Assembly (NCBI GenBank): GCA_041627475.1
Contig: JBFKQZ010000082.1
Span: forward strand, 1 to 11,508
Direction of reading: 5' to 3'
DNA from: JBFGFG01 sp041627475
GTDB taxonomy: Bacteria > Actinomycetota > Nitriliruptoria > Nitriliruptorales > Nitriliruptoraceae
Length of the DNA: 11,508 nt
This document shows, in pieces, positions 1 to 6,787 of this stretch. The number at the start of each line of letters is the position of its first letter. The first letter of the stretch is position 1. The notes beneath the pieces are model-generated. The model was given only the letters and a program-made list of their open reading frames with translations, searched no databases and was not told where the DNA came from. Made by a program: the position numbers and the translations under genes.

Positions 1-995
1 AGCTCGACCTCGTCCAGCCCGTAGGCGGCGCGGGTGGCCTCGAGGTTGCGCTCGATGAACGGGCGCTCACGGGCGAGCTCCTGCGGCTCGACCTGCAGTC
101 GCTGGATGGCGGCCGGGTAGGCGCCCGGGAGGAAGATCGAGCCGATGAGCAGCAGGGCCACGGCCGCGCCGGGCAGCAGGAAGCCGCGCCGACGGATGTT
201 GTAGAGCACCAGGCCGATCGACAGCACCGCGACGACGAGCAGGATCTCCAGCGCGCGCAGCTCAGCGTTGACGTCGGTGTACGAGGCACCGGTCACGGTG
301 CCGCGCGGCGAGAAGTTCAGCAGGAAGCGGTCGAGCCAGTAGCCCCAGGCCCAGGCCGCCAGGATCAGCGCGAACAGGGCCGACAGGTGCGCCTTGACGT
401 TGGGCATCACCTTGTCGCCGGGGTTGTCCGGCCGAATGCCACCGAGCAGGTAGTGGGCGCCGGCGGTCAGCATCGTGGTCAGCACGAGCGAGGTGACCAG
501 CCACTCCTGGAGGAGGCGGAGGAAGGGCAGCTCGAAGAGGTAGAACCCGATGTCCCGGCCGAACTGGGGGTCGACGGTCCCGACGGTCACGCCCTCGCGC
601 CACAGCAGGAACGAGTCCCACTCGGCCGACAGCGCGAGCCCCGAGGACAGCGCGAAGAGGGTCGCCACACCAGCGATGACCCACGGCAGGTACGGGTCCA
701 CCAGCTCGCGGTAGCGCTCGATCTGCGCCTGCTGCTGGTTCGTGGGGACGAACAGCGGTCGCATCCGGCGGGCCAGCTGGAGGTTGACCGCGACGAGGAT
801 GCCGAGCAGCAGCGCACCGGCACCACCGAGCAGCACCTGCGTGGACAGCACCGTGGTGAAGACCTGGCGGTAGCCGACCGCGTCGAACCACCACAGGTCG
901 ACGGCCAGCCCGGCGACGCGGCTGCCGAGCACGAGCACCAGCAGCACGACACCGGCGACGACGGCGCCGAGACGGTTTCGGATCAGTTCACGCAC
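1..995 (-). CDS. UPF0182 family integral membrane protein, N-terminal part (runs off the left edge)
   Basis: The gene starts at GTG 995 and is open to base 1, giving 331 codons of a family usually about 900-1000 residues long. I translated it by hand. The start is supported by GAGAGG six bases upstream. About seven hydrophobic segments are visible, near residues 10-32, 46-70, 104-123, 166-186, 202-222, 249-266 and 272-292. Family signatures are WWFDAVGYRQVF (35-46) just after the first membrane segment, and VEPQELARERPFIERNLEATR (302-322 region) leading into the large domain that lies outside the window. Function is not established for the family; it is an envelope protein common in Actinobacteria and some other phyla. 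It follows the DivIVA-like gene by 69 bp and may share its transcript or use a TACCGT -10-like box at 1031-1036. Family assignment is firm; role is unknown. Confidence 0.93.
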   Translation of the reverse strand, partial: MRELIRNRLGAVVAGVVLLVLVLGSRVAGLAVDLWWFDAVGYRQVFTTVLSTQVLLGGAGALLLGILVAVNLQLARRMRPLFVPTNQQQAQIERYRELVDPYLPWVIAGVATLFALSSGLALSAEWDSFLLWREGVTVGTVDPQFGRDIGFYLFELPFLRLLQEWLVTSLVLTTMLTAGAHYLLGGIRPDNPGDKVMPNVKAHLSALFALILAAWAWGYWLDRFLLNFSPRGTVTGASYTDVNAELRALEILLVVAVLSIGLVLYNIRRRGFLLPGAAVALLLIGSIFLPGAYPAAIQRLQVEPQELARERPFIERNLEATRAAYGLDEVE

Positions 996-1019
996 CAGCA
1001 GCCTCTCGAACAGCAGGGG

Positions 1020-1048
1020 GGTCGGGGGCAACGGTAGGCACCCCGACC
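1020..1048 (-). other. Hairpin in the gap between the DivIVA-like gene and UPF0182
   Basis: GGTCGGGG at 1020-1027 pairs with CCCCGACC at 1041-1048, leaving a 13-base loop. It lies after the DivIVA-like stop and before the UPF0182 start. There is no T-run after it, so it is not a classical intrinsic terminator. The -10-like hexamer at 1031-1036 falls in the loop. It may be an attenuator or operator, or chance in GC-rich DNA. Confidence 0.25.
1031..1036 (-). promoter_or_regulatory. TACCGT -10-like box before UPF0182
   Basis: On the minus strand this reads TACCGT, matching the actinobacterial TANNNT pattern. It sits 35 bases before GTG 995, leaving room for a short leader carrying the GAGAGG ribosome site. 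No convincing -35 is visible. The same hexamer occurs before the S8 protease and the PDZ protease genes. Confidence 0.3.
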
Positions 1049-1064
1049 GGGTTCCCGTCGTCCG

Positions 1065-2711
1065 TCAGGCCGGTTGGAGCGCACAGGTGCATCCGTCGTG
1101 CGCCAGCGGCACCGCGTGGCCGGACGAGAAACCGTCGCCCAGCGGCACCGGTCCCTCGGCCTCGTTGGCCCGGCAGAGCCCCTCCGGGCAGCGGGTCTCG
1201 TCACCGAGCACCCACTGCACCTGGGTCACGCCCTCGGCGTCCCAGCCGGCGAGCGTGGCCCGGCCGTAGGTGCGCGTGAGGTGGCGGTCCACGACGGTCT
1301 CGACCACCGGTCCCTTGAGGTCGCGGAAGACCTCGCCGACCCGCTCGGACAGCGAGGCGTCGGGCTCGACGGCCTCGATGCCGGCGCGCAGCGACGGCGC
1401 GAGCGTGGTGCGCAGCTCGGCCAGGATCTCGCGTGCCAGCGCATCGGCCGTGTCCCCGACCAGCGTGGTGTCGGTGGGCGGGTCCTGCAGGACGTCGTCA
1501 CCGAGCAGGACCGGGGCGTCGGCCCGACCGGCGCGGTAGCCGGCGTCGAGGAAGACCCGCGCGACGTCGGCGAGGGCGCCCGACTCCGCGTCGGTGGGCA
1601 GCAGGTCCTCGACGACGTTGCCGTCGGTACGGACCCGCACGGACTCGAGCACGCCGTTCTGGAGCTCCTGCAGCGAGCGGCGGAGGCGACGCAGCATCCC
1701 CGGCCGGACCCCGGCGAGCGAGCGCTCGCGGAGCATGGCGGGGTCGGTGTCGACCACGGGGGCGGGTGCCGGCGCGCGGCCCGCGGCTGCGTCCGCCTCG
1801 GCGAGGGCGGCCTCGACGGCGCCCTTGTCGGCCCCGCTGCCGACCTCCTCGAGGTCGACGGCCACCGGCTCGGGTTCCGGCTCGGGCTCCGGCTCGGGCT
1901 CCGGCTCGGGCTCAGGCTCGTCCTCGACGGCGGGCTCGTCCTCGACGTCGTCGAGCACGATGTCGTTGAAGTCCAGCTCGTCGAGGTAGCCGTCGTCCTC
2001 GTCGAGGTCGACGGCCGCGGCCGCGACGGGCGCATCCGCGGGCTCCTCGGCGACCACGGGCTCCGGCTCCGGCTCCGGCTCGGCGACCACCGGTTCCTCG
2101 ACCACCGGCTCGGCGTCACCGGGCGCGGGCTCGACCTCGACCTCGGGGGCAGGCTGGAAGGCCGCGGTGCGGCTCGGCTGGGTCGTCGGCGTCGACGGCC
2201 GGATCGCGTCCTGGTCCAGCGAGGGCGCGGCCCCGATCGCCTGCTCGGTGCTCCCGATCGCGGCCCGCAGACGGTCCACGAGCTCGGCGCGGACACCCTC
2301 GAGGCGGCGGATCTCGGCCTCGATGTCGCGCTGCCGGCCCTCGGCCTCGGCGACGATGCGGTCCGCGTGGTCGCTGGCCTGCTCGATGCGCTCACGGGCG
2401 GCCTTGTCGGCCGCGGCGAGCTCGGCGTCGGCCTGACGCTCGGCCTTCTCGCGCATCTCCCGGGCTGCGGTCTCGGCGGCGACGAGGATCCGCGTCGTCT
2501 CCTCACCGAGCTGCTTGAAGCCCTGCTCGGGCGTCGACTCGGTGCTCGCGGACGCCCGTGCCGAGGCGAGCTCGGACTCGAGCTGCGCGACCCGCTCCCC
2601 CAGACGCGTGGTCTCGGCCACGACGTCACGCAGGTACGCGTCCACCTCGTCGCGTTCGTACCCCCGCATCACGATGGTGAAGTTGGGGTTGGCGCTTGCG
2701 TCCGCAGCCAC
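1065..2711 (-). CDS. DivIVA-domain coiled-coil protein with acidic Glu-Pro linkers and a C-terminal Cys/His domain
   Basis: The 548-residue protein starts at GTG 2711, five bases after AGAGGAG. Residues 10-27 (FTIVMRGYERDEVDAYL) match the DivIVA N-terminal segment, which in that family binds curved membrane at poles or septa. A heptad-rich coiled coil covers about 30-150. Residues 190-285 are acidic and Pro-rich, with (EP)4 at 211-218 and (EP)9 at 265-282. A mainly helical region follows (about 325-490). The last 50 residues hold W500, D504/E505, C508xxxxC513, H538xxC541xC543 and a final AL. This pattern resembles the C-terminus of phage SPP1 gp7 / Mu F head morphogenesis proteins and could bind a metal. 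DivIVA/Wag31 proteins are usually 200-350 residues and lack such a tail. It lies 48 bp after the FecR-like gene. The DivIVA assignment is likely; the C-terminal identity is inference. Confidence 0.85.
   Translation of the reverse strand: MAADASANPNFTIVMRGYERDEVDAYLRDVVAETTRLGERVAQLESELASARASASTESTPEQGFKQLGEETTRILVAAETAAREMREKAERQADAELAAADKAARERIEQASDHADRIVAEAEGRQRDIEAEIRRLEGVRAELVDRLRAAIGSTEQAIGAAPSLDQDAIRPSTPTTQPSRTAAFQPAPEVEVEPAPGDAEPVVEEPVVAEPEPEPEPVVAEEPADAPVAAAAVDLDEDDGYLDELDFNDIVLDDVEDEPAVEDEPEPEPEPEPEPEPEPEPVAVDLEEVGSGADKGAVEAALAEADAAAGRAPAPAPVVDTDPAMLRERSLAGVRPGMLRRLRRSLQELQNGVLESVRVRTDGNVVEDLLPTDAESGALADVARVFLDAGYRAGRADAPVLLGDDVLQDPPTDTTLVGDTADALAREILAELRTTLAPSLRAGIEAVEPDASLSERVGEVFRDLKGPVVETVVDRHLTRTYGRATLAGWDAEGVTQVQWVLGDETRCPEGLCRANEAEGPVPLGDGFSSGHAVPLAHDGCTCALQPA
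1866..1919 (-). repeat. In-frame tandem repeat encoding nine Glu-Pro pairs
   Basis: A near-perfect 12-base unit (GGCTCGGGCTCC on the plus strand) is repeated about four and a half times and encodes residues 265-282 of the DivIVA-like protein. A shorter run, 2058-2081, encodes (EP)4 at 211-218. Such repeats tend to vary in copy number by slippage and form stiff extended acidic linkers. Confidence 0.85.
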
Positions 2712-2737
2712 ACGTGCTCCTCTCGACGTCGCGCCGG

Positions 2738-2743
2738 AGCGTA
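2738..2743 (-). promoter_or_regulatory. TACGCT -10-like box before the DivIVA-like gene
   Basis: The minus strand reads ACTACGCT, with TACGCT at 2743-2738, 26 bases before GTG 2711. This would give a leader of about 20 bases containing AGAGGAG. The same eight bases, ACTACGCT, precede the SDR gene at similar spacing. No clear -35 is seen. Confidence 0.35.
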
Positions 2744-2759
2744 GTCACGGGACCGCGGG

Positions 2760-4106
2760 TCACCACGACGAGAGCATCCTGAACACTGACAGCACCCCGC
2801 CGACCAGTGGGAGGTCGTCGAGCAGCCCGTCCAGCGTGCCCACCGGATCCGCCCCCTCCCGGCCGTCGGGCGACAACAGGTCGTCGATGGTGCCGACGGG
2901 GTCCTCCAGCGGCCCCGGCTCGGGCGACGGGGACGGCGAGGGGCTCGGCGTGGGCGTCGGGTCCGGCGTCGGCGACGGGGTCGGCTCCGGGGTCGGCCCC
3001 GGCGTCGGCGTCGGCGTCGGGGCCGGCTCCGGCGGCGTCGGCTCCGCGGCCTCCGACTCGTCCGGCAGCACCGGCGCCGGGTCCTCCTGGGCCGCGCGTC
3101 GGCGCAGCGCCTCGTCGGTCACGCCACGCAGGTAGGCGCCGTCCAGGTCGGCGCGCGCGAGCAGCACGCCCCACGTCCCGCCGGCGGCCCGGTCGACGAC
3201 GACGGTGTCGAGGATCGTCTCGAGCGGACGGCCCGTGCCCTGCGCGATGGCGGTGACGGCCGCGGCCGCGACCAGCGTGGGCCCCGGGGGCCCGAAGCGG
3301 TCCCCGCGGACGACCGGCGACAGCTGTGGCAGCGCCTCCACGAGGCCGGGACCGAGCCCCACGAAGTCGTCGTAGAAGTCGGCCGTCTGCGGAGCCGTCC
3401 CGTACGTCGCGGCGAGCCCGGCCTCGAGGTCCGCGACCTGTGCCTCGATCGCGAGCACCTCCTCGGCGTACTGCCGGTCCCACGCGTCGTCGCGGTCGAG
3501 CCGGATGGGCACGACCGCCGCCTGGGCACCGCCGAGCGGCACCTCGCTGAGGCGCGTCATCGACGTGGCCGTGTCACCGGTGATCCCGACCGCGGCGGAG
3601 TACGTCGCGACGCGGTCCGTGGAACCGCGCTCGACGCGGAAGGCACCGCCGAACCCCGTGACGGTGGCCACGGTCGCGTCGACGGAGAGCGTCACGTCCA
3701 CGTCACCGACCAGGGCACCGTCCTCCAGGGCCAGCGCCAGCGCCGCCGGACCGATCGCCGGCTGGAGCTCGACGGCCGTCCCCGGCGCGAGCTCGACCGT
3801 GGCCGAGGCCGCCCGCAGGACCGCGCCGTCCTCGCCGGCGACCAGTCGTGCCTCCAGCGGGAGCGTGCCTGCGGTCACGACCGCGTCCTGCGACGTGACG
3901 CTGCCGGCGGTGATGCTCCAGGTCAGTGGTGCCGGCGGCGCGACGCCGGCGACGATGCCGGCGAGCAGCGCGCCGACCACGGCGATCGCCGCGGCGACAC
4001 GCGGCGGTCGTCCCGGTGGACGCAGCGGCGGCAGCTCGCGCCGGACCGGGGGCACGTCCTCCAGCTGGAGGTCGTGGCCGACGTCCTCGAGCACGGGCGA
4101 GGTCAT
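2760..4106 (-). CDS. Single-pass membrane protein with FecR-like domain and Pro-rich tail
   Basis: The 448-residue protein starts at ATG 4106, sharing ATGA with the kinase stop, which indicates translational coupling. Residues 1-36 are a charged, Pro-rich cytoplasmic segment. One membrane helix lies at about 37-56, with the rest predicted outside. Residues about 95-200 look like a FecR-type beta domain: a start such as GTAVEL, then VTGFGGAFRVERG (149-161) and LSEVPLGGAQAAV near 186-198. FecR domains usually relay envelope signals to sigma factors or bind outside the membrane. Residues 205-340 are helical and unrecognised. A Pro/Thr/Ser run (355-396) follows, then a duplicated DPVGT[I/L]D[D/G]LL motif (402-411 and 420-429) and a hydrophobic aromatic end. 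No sigma factor or TonB receptor is present. The FecR call is by pattern only; the protein is otherwise hypothetical. Confidence 0.7.
   Translation of the reverse strand: MTSPVLEDVGHDLQLEDVPPVRRELPPLRPPGRPPRVAAAIAVVGALLAGIVAGVAPPAPLTWSITAGSVTSQDAVVTAGTLPLEARLVAGEDGAVLRAASATVELAPGTAVELQPAIGPAALALALEDGALVGDVDVTLSVDATVATVTGFGGAFRVERGSTDRVATYSAAVGITGDTATSMTRLSEVPLGGAQAAVVPIRLDRDDAWDRQYAEEVLAIEAQVADLEAGLAATYGTAPQTADFYDDFVGLGPGLVEALPQLSPVVRGDRFGPPGPTLVAAAAVTAIAQGTGRPLETILDTVVVDRAAGGTWGVLLARADLDGAYLRGVTDEALRRRAAQEDPAPVLPDESEAAEPTPPEPAPTPTPTPGPTPEPTPSPTPDPTPTPSPSPSPSPEPGPLEDPVGTIDDLLSPDGREGADPVGTLDGLLDDLPLVGGVLSVFRMLSSW
2919..3044 (-). repeat. Low-complexity Pro-Thr/Ser/Glu coding repeat
   Basis: This stretch encodes residues 355-396 of the FecR-like protein, alternating Pro with Thr, Ser or Glu. 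It is built from short GGCGTC and GGCTCC-type units. It most likely acts as an extended linker outside the membrane between the folded domain and the duplicated C-terminal motif. Confidence 0.75.
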
Positions 4107-6733
4107 GTGTCGGCCGCCCGGACCTGCAGCACCACGGCGAGCCCCCCACCCTCGGGCGCCTCGAAGCGTACGTCGCCCCCCATCGCCGCGGCGATGCGCC
4201 GCACGAGCGCGAGCCCCAGCCCGAGGCCCCCGTACCGGCGCGTCGCCGAGCCGTCCCCCTGGCGGAACCCCTCGCCCAGTGCGTCGGCGACGTCGGCCGG
4301 CAGCCCCGGCCCGCGGTCGGTCACGACGACCTCGACGGTGCGACCGGCGGCCCGGCGGGCGGTCACCAGCACCTCGCCGTCGCTGAACTTGCAGGCGTTG
4401 TCGAGCAGCTCGACGAGCTGGCGACGGAAGAGCGACGGGTCGACGTCGACGGCCGGCAGCTGCCGGTCCACGCGGACCCGGACCCGGGCGTCGACGTCCT
4501 CCAGTGCGAGCTGTTCGACTGCCGCGGTCACCGTCGCGCGCACGGACGTCGGCGCGAGCGCGACGTCGAACCGCCCCGCCTCGAGCGCGGCGTAGTCCAC
4601 GAGCATCCCGATGACGCGCTCGAGGCGGACGGCCGCGCCACCGATCCTGGCCGCGACGCCGGCCACGTCCTCGTGGCTCATCTCACGGCGGGCCAGCAGG
4701 TCCGCGTAGCCGCGGACGGGCGTCAGCGGCGTGCGCAGCTCGTGGGAGATGTTGGCGAGGAACTCGGTCTTCATCCGCTCCGCCTGCGCCTCGCCCGTGA
4801 CGTCACGCAGCAGGTAGACCCGCCCGAGGCTCCGCCCACGCCCGTCGAGGAGCGGCGCGCTGGTGGCCGCGACCGTGGTCGCGGCCGGGCCGGCGGTGCC
4901 CCGGACGACGCGGCCCTGGGCCCCGGCCAGCGCCGCCAGCAGGGACCGTCCGGTCTCGTCGCGGCCCTGCAGGACCCGGGTGACCGGTCGTCCCTGGACG
5001 TCACCGACGCCGAGCAGGCGCTCTGCCGCCGGGTTCGCCCTGGTCACGACCCCGTGCTCGTCGACGGCCAGCAGCGCCTCGGTCAGCGAGCCGGTGATGA
5101 TCTCGAGGCGTTGGCGCAGGACGGCCTCGACATCGGCGGCCTCGGCGAGGTCCTCCTCCCGCGCGGCGACGGCGGCGAGCATGCTCGAGAAGGCAGCGGC
5201 GAGCCGCCCGACCTCGTCGTCGCCGGCCGCGGGCAGGTCGGCGGCAGCCCGGTCCCCCGCCGCCAGTCGCTCGGCGGCACCGGTCAGCTGCTGCACCGGG
5301 CGCAGGACGCGCTGGGCACCGGCGGCGGCCAGCGCCCCGGCGAGCGCCAGGCCCAGCACCGCCGCGACGAAGAGGGTCCGGGTGGCCTCGCCCTCGAGGT
5401 CGCCGTCGGCCGCGGCCGGCCGCAGCAGGAGCAGCCGTCCCTGGTCACCCACCTGGGCGGCGGCGACGAAGCGGCTGTCCCCGGCGACGACACCGGTCGT
5501 CGGCAGCTGCGCGCCGGCGAGCAGGCCGAGCAGCTCGCGGTTGACCTCTGCCCCGACCAGCTGCTGCGACGACGCGCCCGCGATCCGACCGCCGGTCAGC
5601 AGCACGACCTCGGCCGCGGTCTGCTCGGCGACCTCCGACAGCGTGCTCTGCGCCGACACCTCCTGCGCCAGCACGAGCGCCCCGGCGAGCCGGTCGAGCC
5701 GGCGCGTGCCGTCCTCGTCGGTGGGTGCGATCGGGACGACGCCGACCGCGAGGACCCGCCGCTCACCGATCGTGACGATGCCACTGGACGGCGTCCCGGT
5801 CAGCGCCTGCTGGACGAGTCCGCTCCCGGCGACGGCCACCTCGTCCACCGGGGGCAGGGACCCCACGACCTGCTGCAGCGTGTCCCACGACGCCAGCGGT
5901 GCCCCGCTCGGCCCGATGATGACGGCCACGTCGACGCCGGGCAGCCCGGCGAGCGTGGCGGCGCGGGGGTCGAGCCCACCCGGGCGGGCCTCGACCTCGG
6001 CCGCGAGCGACGAGCCCGCGAGCGCAGCGGCGAGGGCCTCGAGGTCGTCCGCCTCGTCGGTGCCGAGGGCCCTGGCCTGGGCCGTGGCGAGCGACTGCAG
6101 CGACTGGAGCTGGTCGCGCTCGAGGTCCCGTGCGAAGACGAGCCCGCCGGCACCGGACAGCACCAGCACGGTCACGACGACGAGCGCGGTGGCGCCGGCG
6201 AGCACGCGCGCCAGCAACCCCGAACCGAGCGCCCCGATCGTCCACGCCCCGACCGCGAGCGAGGCGACGACCGAGAGCAGCCCGGCCGGCGTCGGGGCGA
6301 CGCGTCCGAGCGCGTCGGCCAGTGCCCAACCGCCGAGGCCGAGCGCCAGCAGCAGCACCGGGCCGAGCTCGCGCAGCCGCCCGCGCACCGCCGCCACGGC
6401 GGCCATGCCGCCCGCGATGCCGGCGGCGACGTGCACGCCGAGCGGACCCGCCAGCACGACCGGCGCGATCCCGGCGACGCGGCCGAGGGCACCGACCGCG
6501 AGGCCTGCGTAGCCAGCGGCACGCAGCACGAGCGGCACCGTGGCCACGTCGACCGCCACGGCTCCGGCCAGCAGGTGCGACAACGCGATCAGCGCACCAC
6601 CGACGACCACCCCGGGCCAGGTCGCCCCGAACTGCTCCCGGCGGGTCCAGCCAAGGCCGGTCAGCCCGGCGGCCACGGCCACTCCGAGCACGTGCACGGC
6701 GAGGTGCAGGGGGATCGCCACTGGGTCGCTCAC
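4103..6733 (-). CDS. Large orphan membrane sensor histidine kinase (7TM-like, extracellular sensor, HAMP, PAS, HisKA, HATPase)
   Basis: The 876-residue protein starts at GTG 6733. About seven hydrophobic segments fill residues 9-200, followed by a predicted extracytoplasmic sensor region (201-452), a membrane helix (454-473), HAMP (470-525) and PAS (545-645). HisKA carries ISHELRTPL with the phosphorylatable H664. The ATPase domain shows DNACKFS (778-784), DRGPGLP (806-812) and GLGLGLAL (around 836), so all kinase motifs are intact. It autophosphorylates on ATP and passes phosphate to a response regulator, but none is encoded in this window. The stop overlaps the FecR-like start by four bases, so the two products are probably made together and may interact in the membrane. 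No ribosome site is visible, but TAGACT lies seven bases upstream, suggesting leaderless transcription. Catalytic assignment is firm; the ligand is unknown. Confidence 0.96.
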   Translation of the reverse strand: MSDPVAIPLHLAVHVLGVAVAAGLTGLGWTRREQFGATWPGVVVGGALIALSHLLAGAVAVDVATVPLVLRAAGYAGLAVGALGRVAGIAPVVLAGPLGVHVAAGIAGGMAAVAAVRGRLRELGPVLLLALGLGGWALADALGRVAPTPAGLLSVVASLAVGAWTIGALGSGLLARVLAGATALVVVTVLVLSGAGGLVFARDLERDQLQSLQSLATAQARALGTDEADDLEALAAALAGSSLAAEVEARPGGLDPRAATLAGLPGVDVAVIIGPSGAPLASWDTLQQVVGSLPPVDEVAVAGSGLVQQALTGTPSSGIVTIGERRVLAVGVVPIAPTDEDGTRRLDRLAGALVLAQEVSAQSTLSEVAEQTAAEVVLLTGGRIAGASSQQLVGAEVNRELLGLLAGAQLPTTGVVAGDSRFVAAAQVGDQGRLLLLRPAAADGDLEGEATRTLFVAAVLGLALAGALAAAGAQRVLRPVQQLTGAAERLAAGDRAAADLPAAGDDEVGRLAAAFSSMLAAVAAREEDLAEAADVEAVLRQRLEIITGSLTEALLAVDEHGVVTRANPAAERLLGVGDVQGRPVTRVLQGRDETGRSLLAALAGAQGRVVRGTAGPAATTVAATSAPLLDGRGRSLGRVYLLRDVTGEAQAERMKTEFLANISHELRTPLTPVRGYADLLARREMSHEDVAGVAARIGGAAVRLERVIGMLVDYAALEAGRFDVALAPTSVRATVTAAVEQLALEDVDARVRVRVDRQLPAVDVDPSLFRRQLVELLDNACKFSDGEVLVTARRAAGRTVEVVVTDRGPGLPADVADALGEGFRQGDGSATRRYGGLGLGLALVRRIAAAMGGDVRFEAPEGGGLAVVLQVRAADT

Positions 6734-6740
6734 GGCGCGG

Positions 6741-6746
6741 AGTCTA
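6741..6746 (-). promoter_or_regulatory. TAGACT -10-like box, probably driving a leaderless kinase mRNA
   Basis: The minus strand reads TAGACT at 6746-6741, seven bases before GTG 6733. With no Shine-Dalgarno sequence present, this spacing would put the transcript start at or next to the start codon, a common actinobacterial arrangement. No recognisable -35 is seen. It would give the kinase and FecR-like genes their own promoter. Confidence 0.45.
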
Positions 6747-6760
6747 CGGCGGCCACCTGC

Positions 6761-6775
6761 GTCCCACGCTGGGAC
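6761..6775. other. Perfect 6-bp hairpin or palindromic site between the PDZ protease and kinase genes
   Basis: GTCCCA (6761-6766), CGC, then TGGGAC (6770-6775) form a perfect inverted repeat. It lies about 15-30 bases upstream of the TAGACT box, where an operator could sit, and also just after the PDZ protease stop (6788), where a terminator could sit. No T-run follows, so an operator or an mRNA-end hairpin are both possible. Confidence 0.35.
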
Positions 6776-6787
6776 AGACGCCCTGCC

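Noticed and set aside
387..1037. Plus-strand and other minus-strand frames over the UPF0182 region
   Set aside because: The hand-translated minus frame from 995 gives clear UPF0182 signatures and membrane helices; the others are Arg/Asp/Gln-rich shadows.
1020..1048. Intrinsic transcription terminator between the DivIVA-like and UPF0182 genes
   Set aside because: The stem is only 8 bp with a 13-base loop and no T-run follows; kept only as a hairpin of unknown role.
1065..1300. Phage remnant at the DivIVA-like C-terminus
   Set aside because: No other phage genes, integrase or attachment site are visible and base composition matches the surroundings, so a domain fusion is more likely than a prophage.
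1074..2744. A 556-codon plus-strand open frame antisense to the DivIVA-like gene
   Set aside because: Shadow of the DivIVA-like gene; its sequence is a Leu/Gly/Arg-rich mirror of the EP repeats, with no domain.
1860..3044. The EP and PT repeats as a CRISPR array or intergenic repeat
   Set aside because: They are in frame within genes, have no unique spacers and encode clean dipeptide runs.
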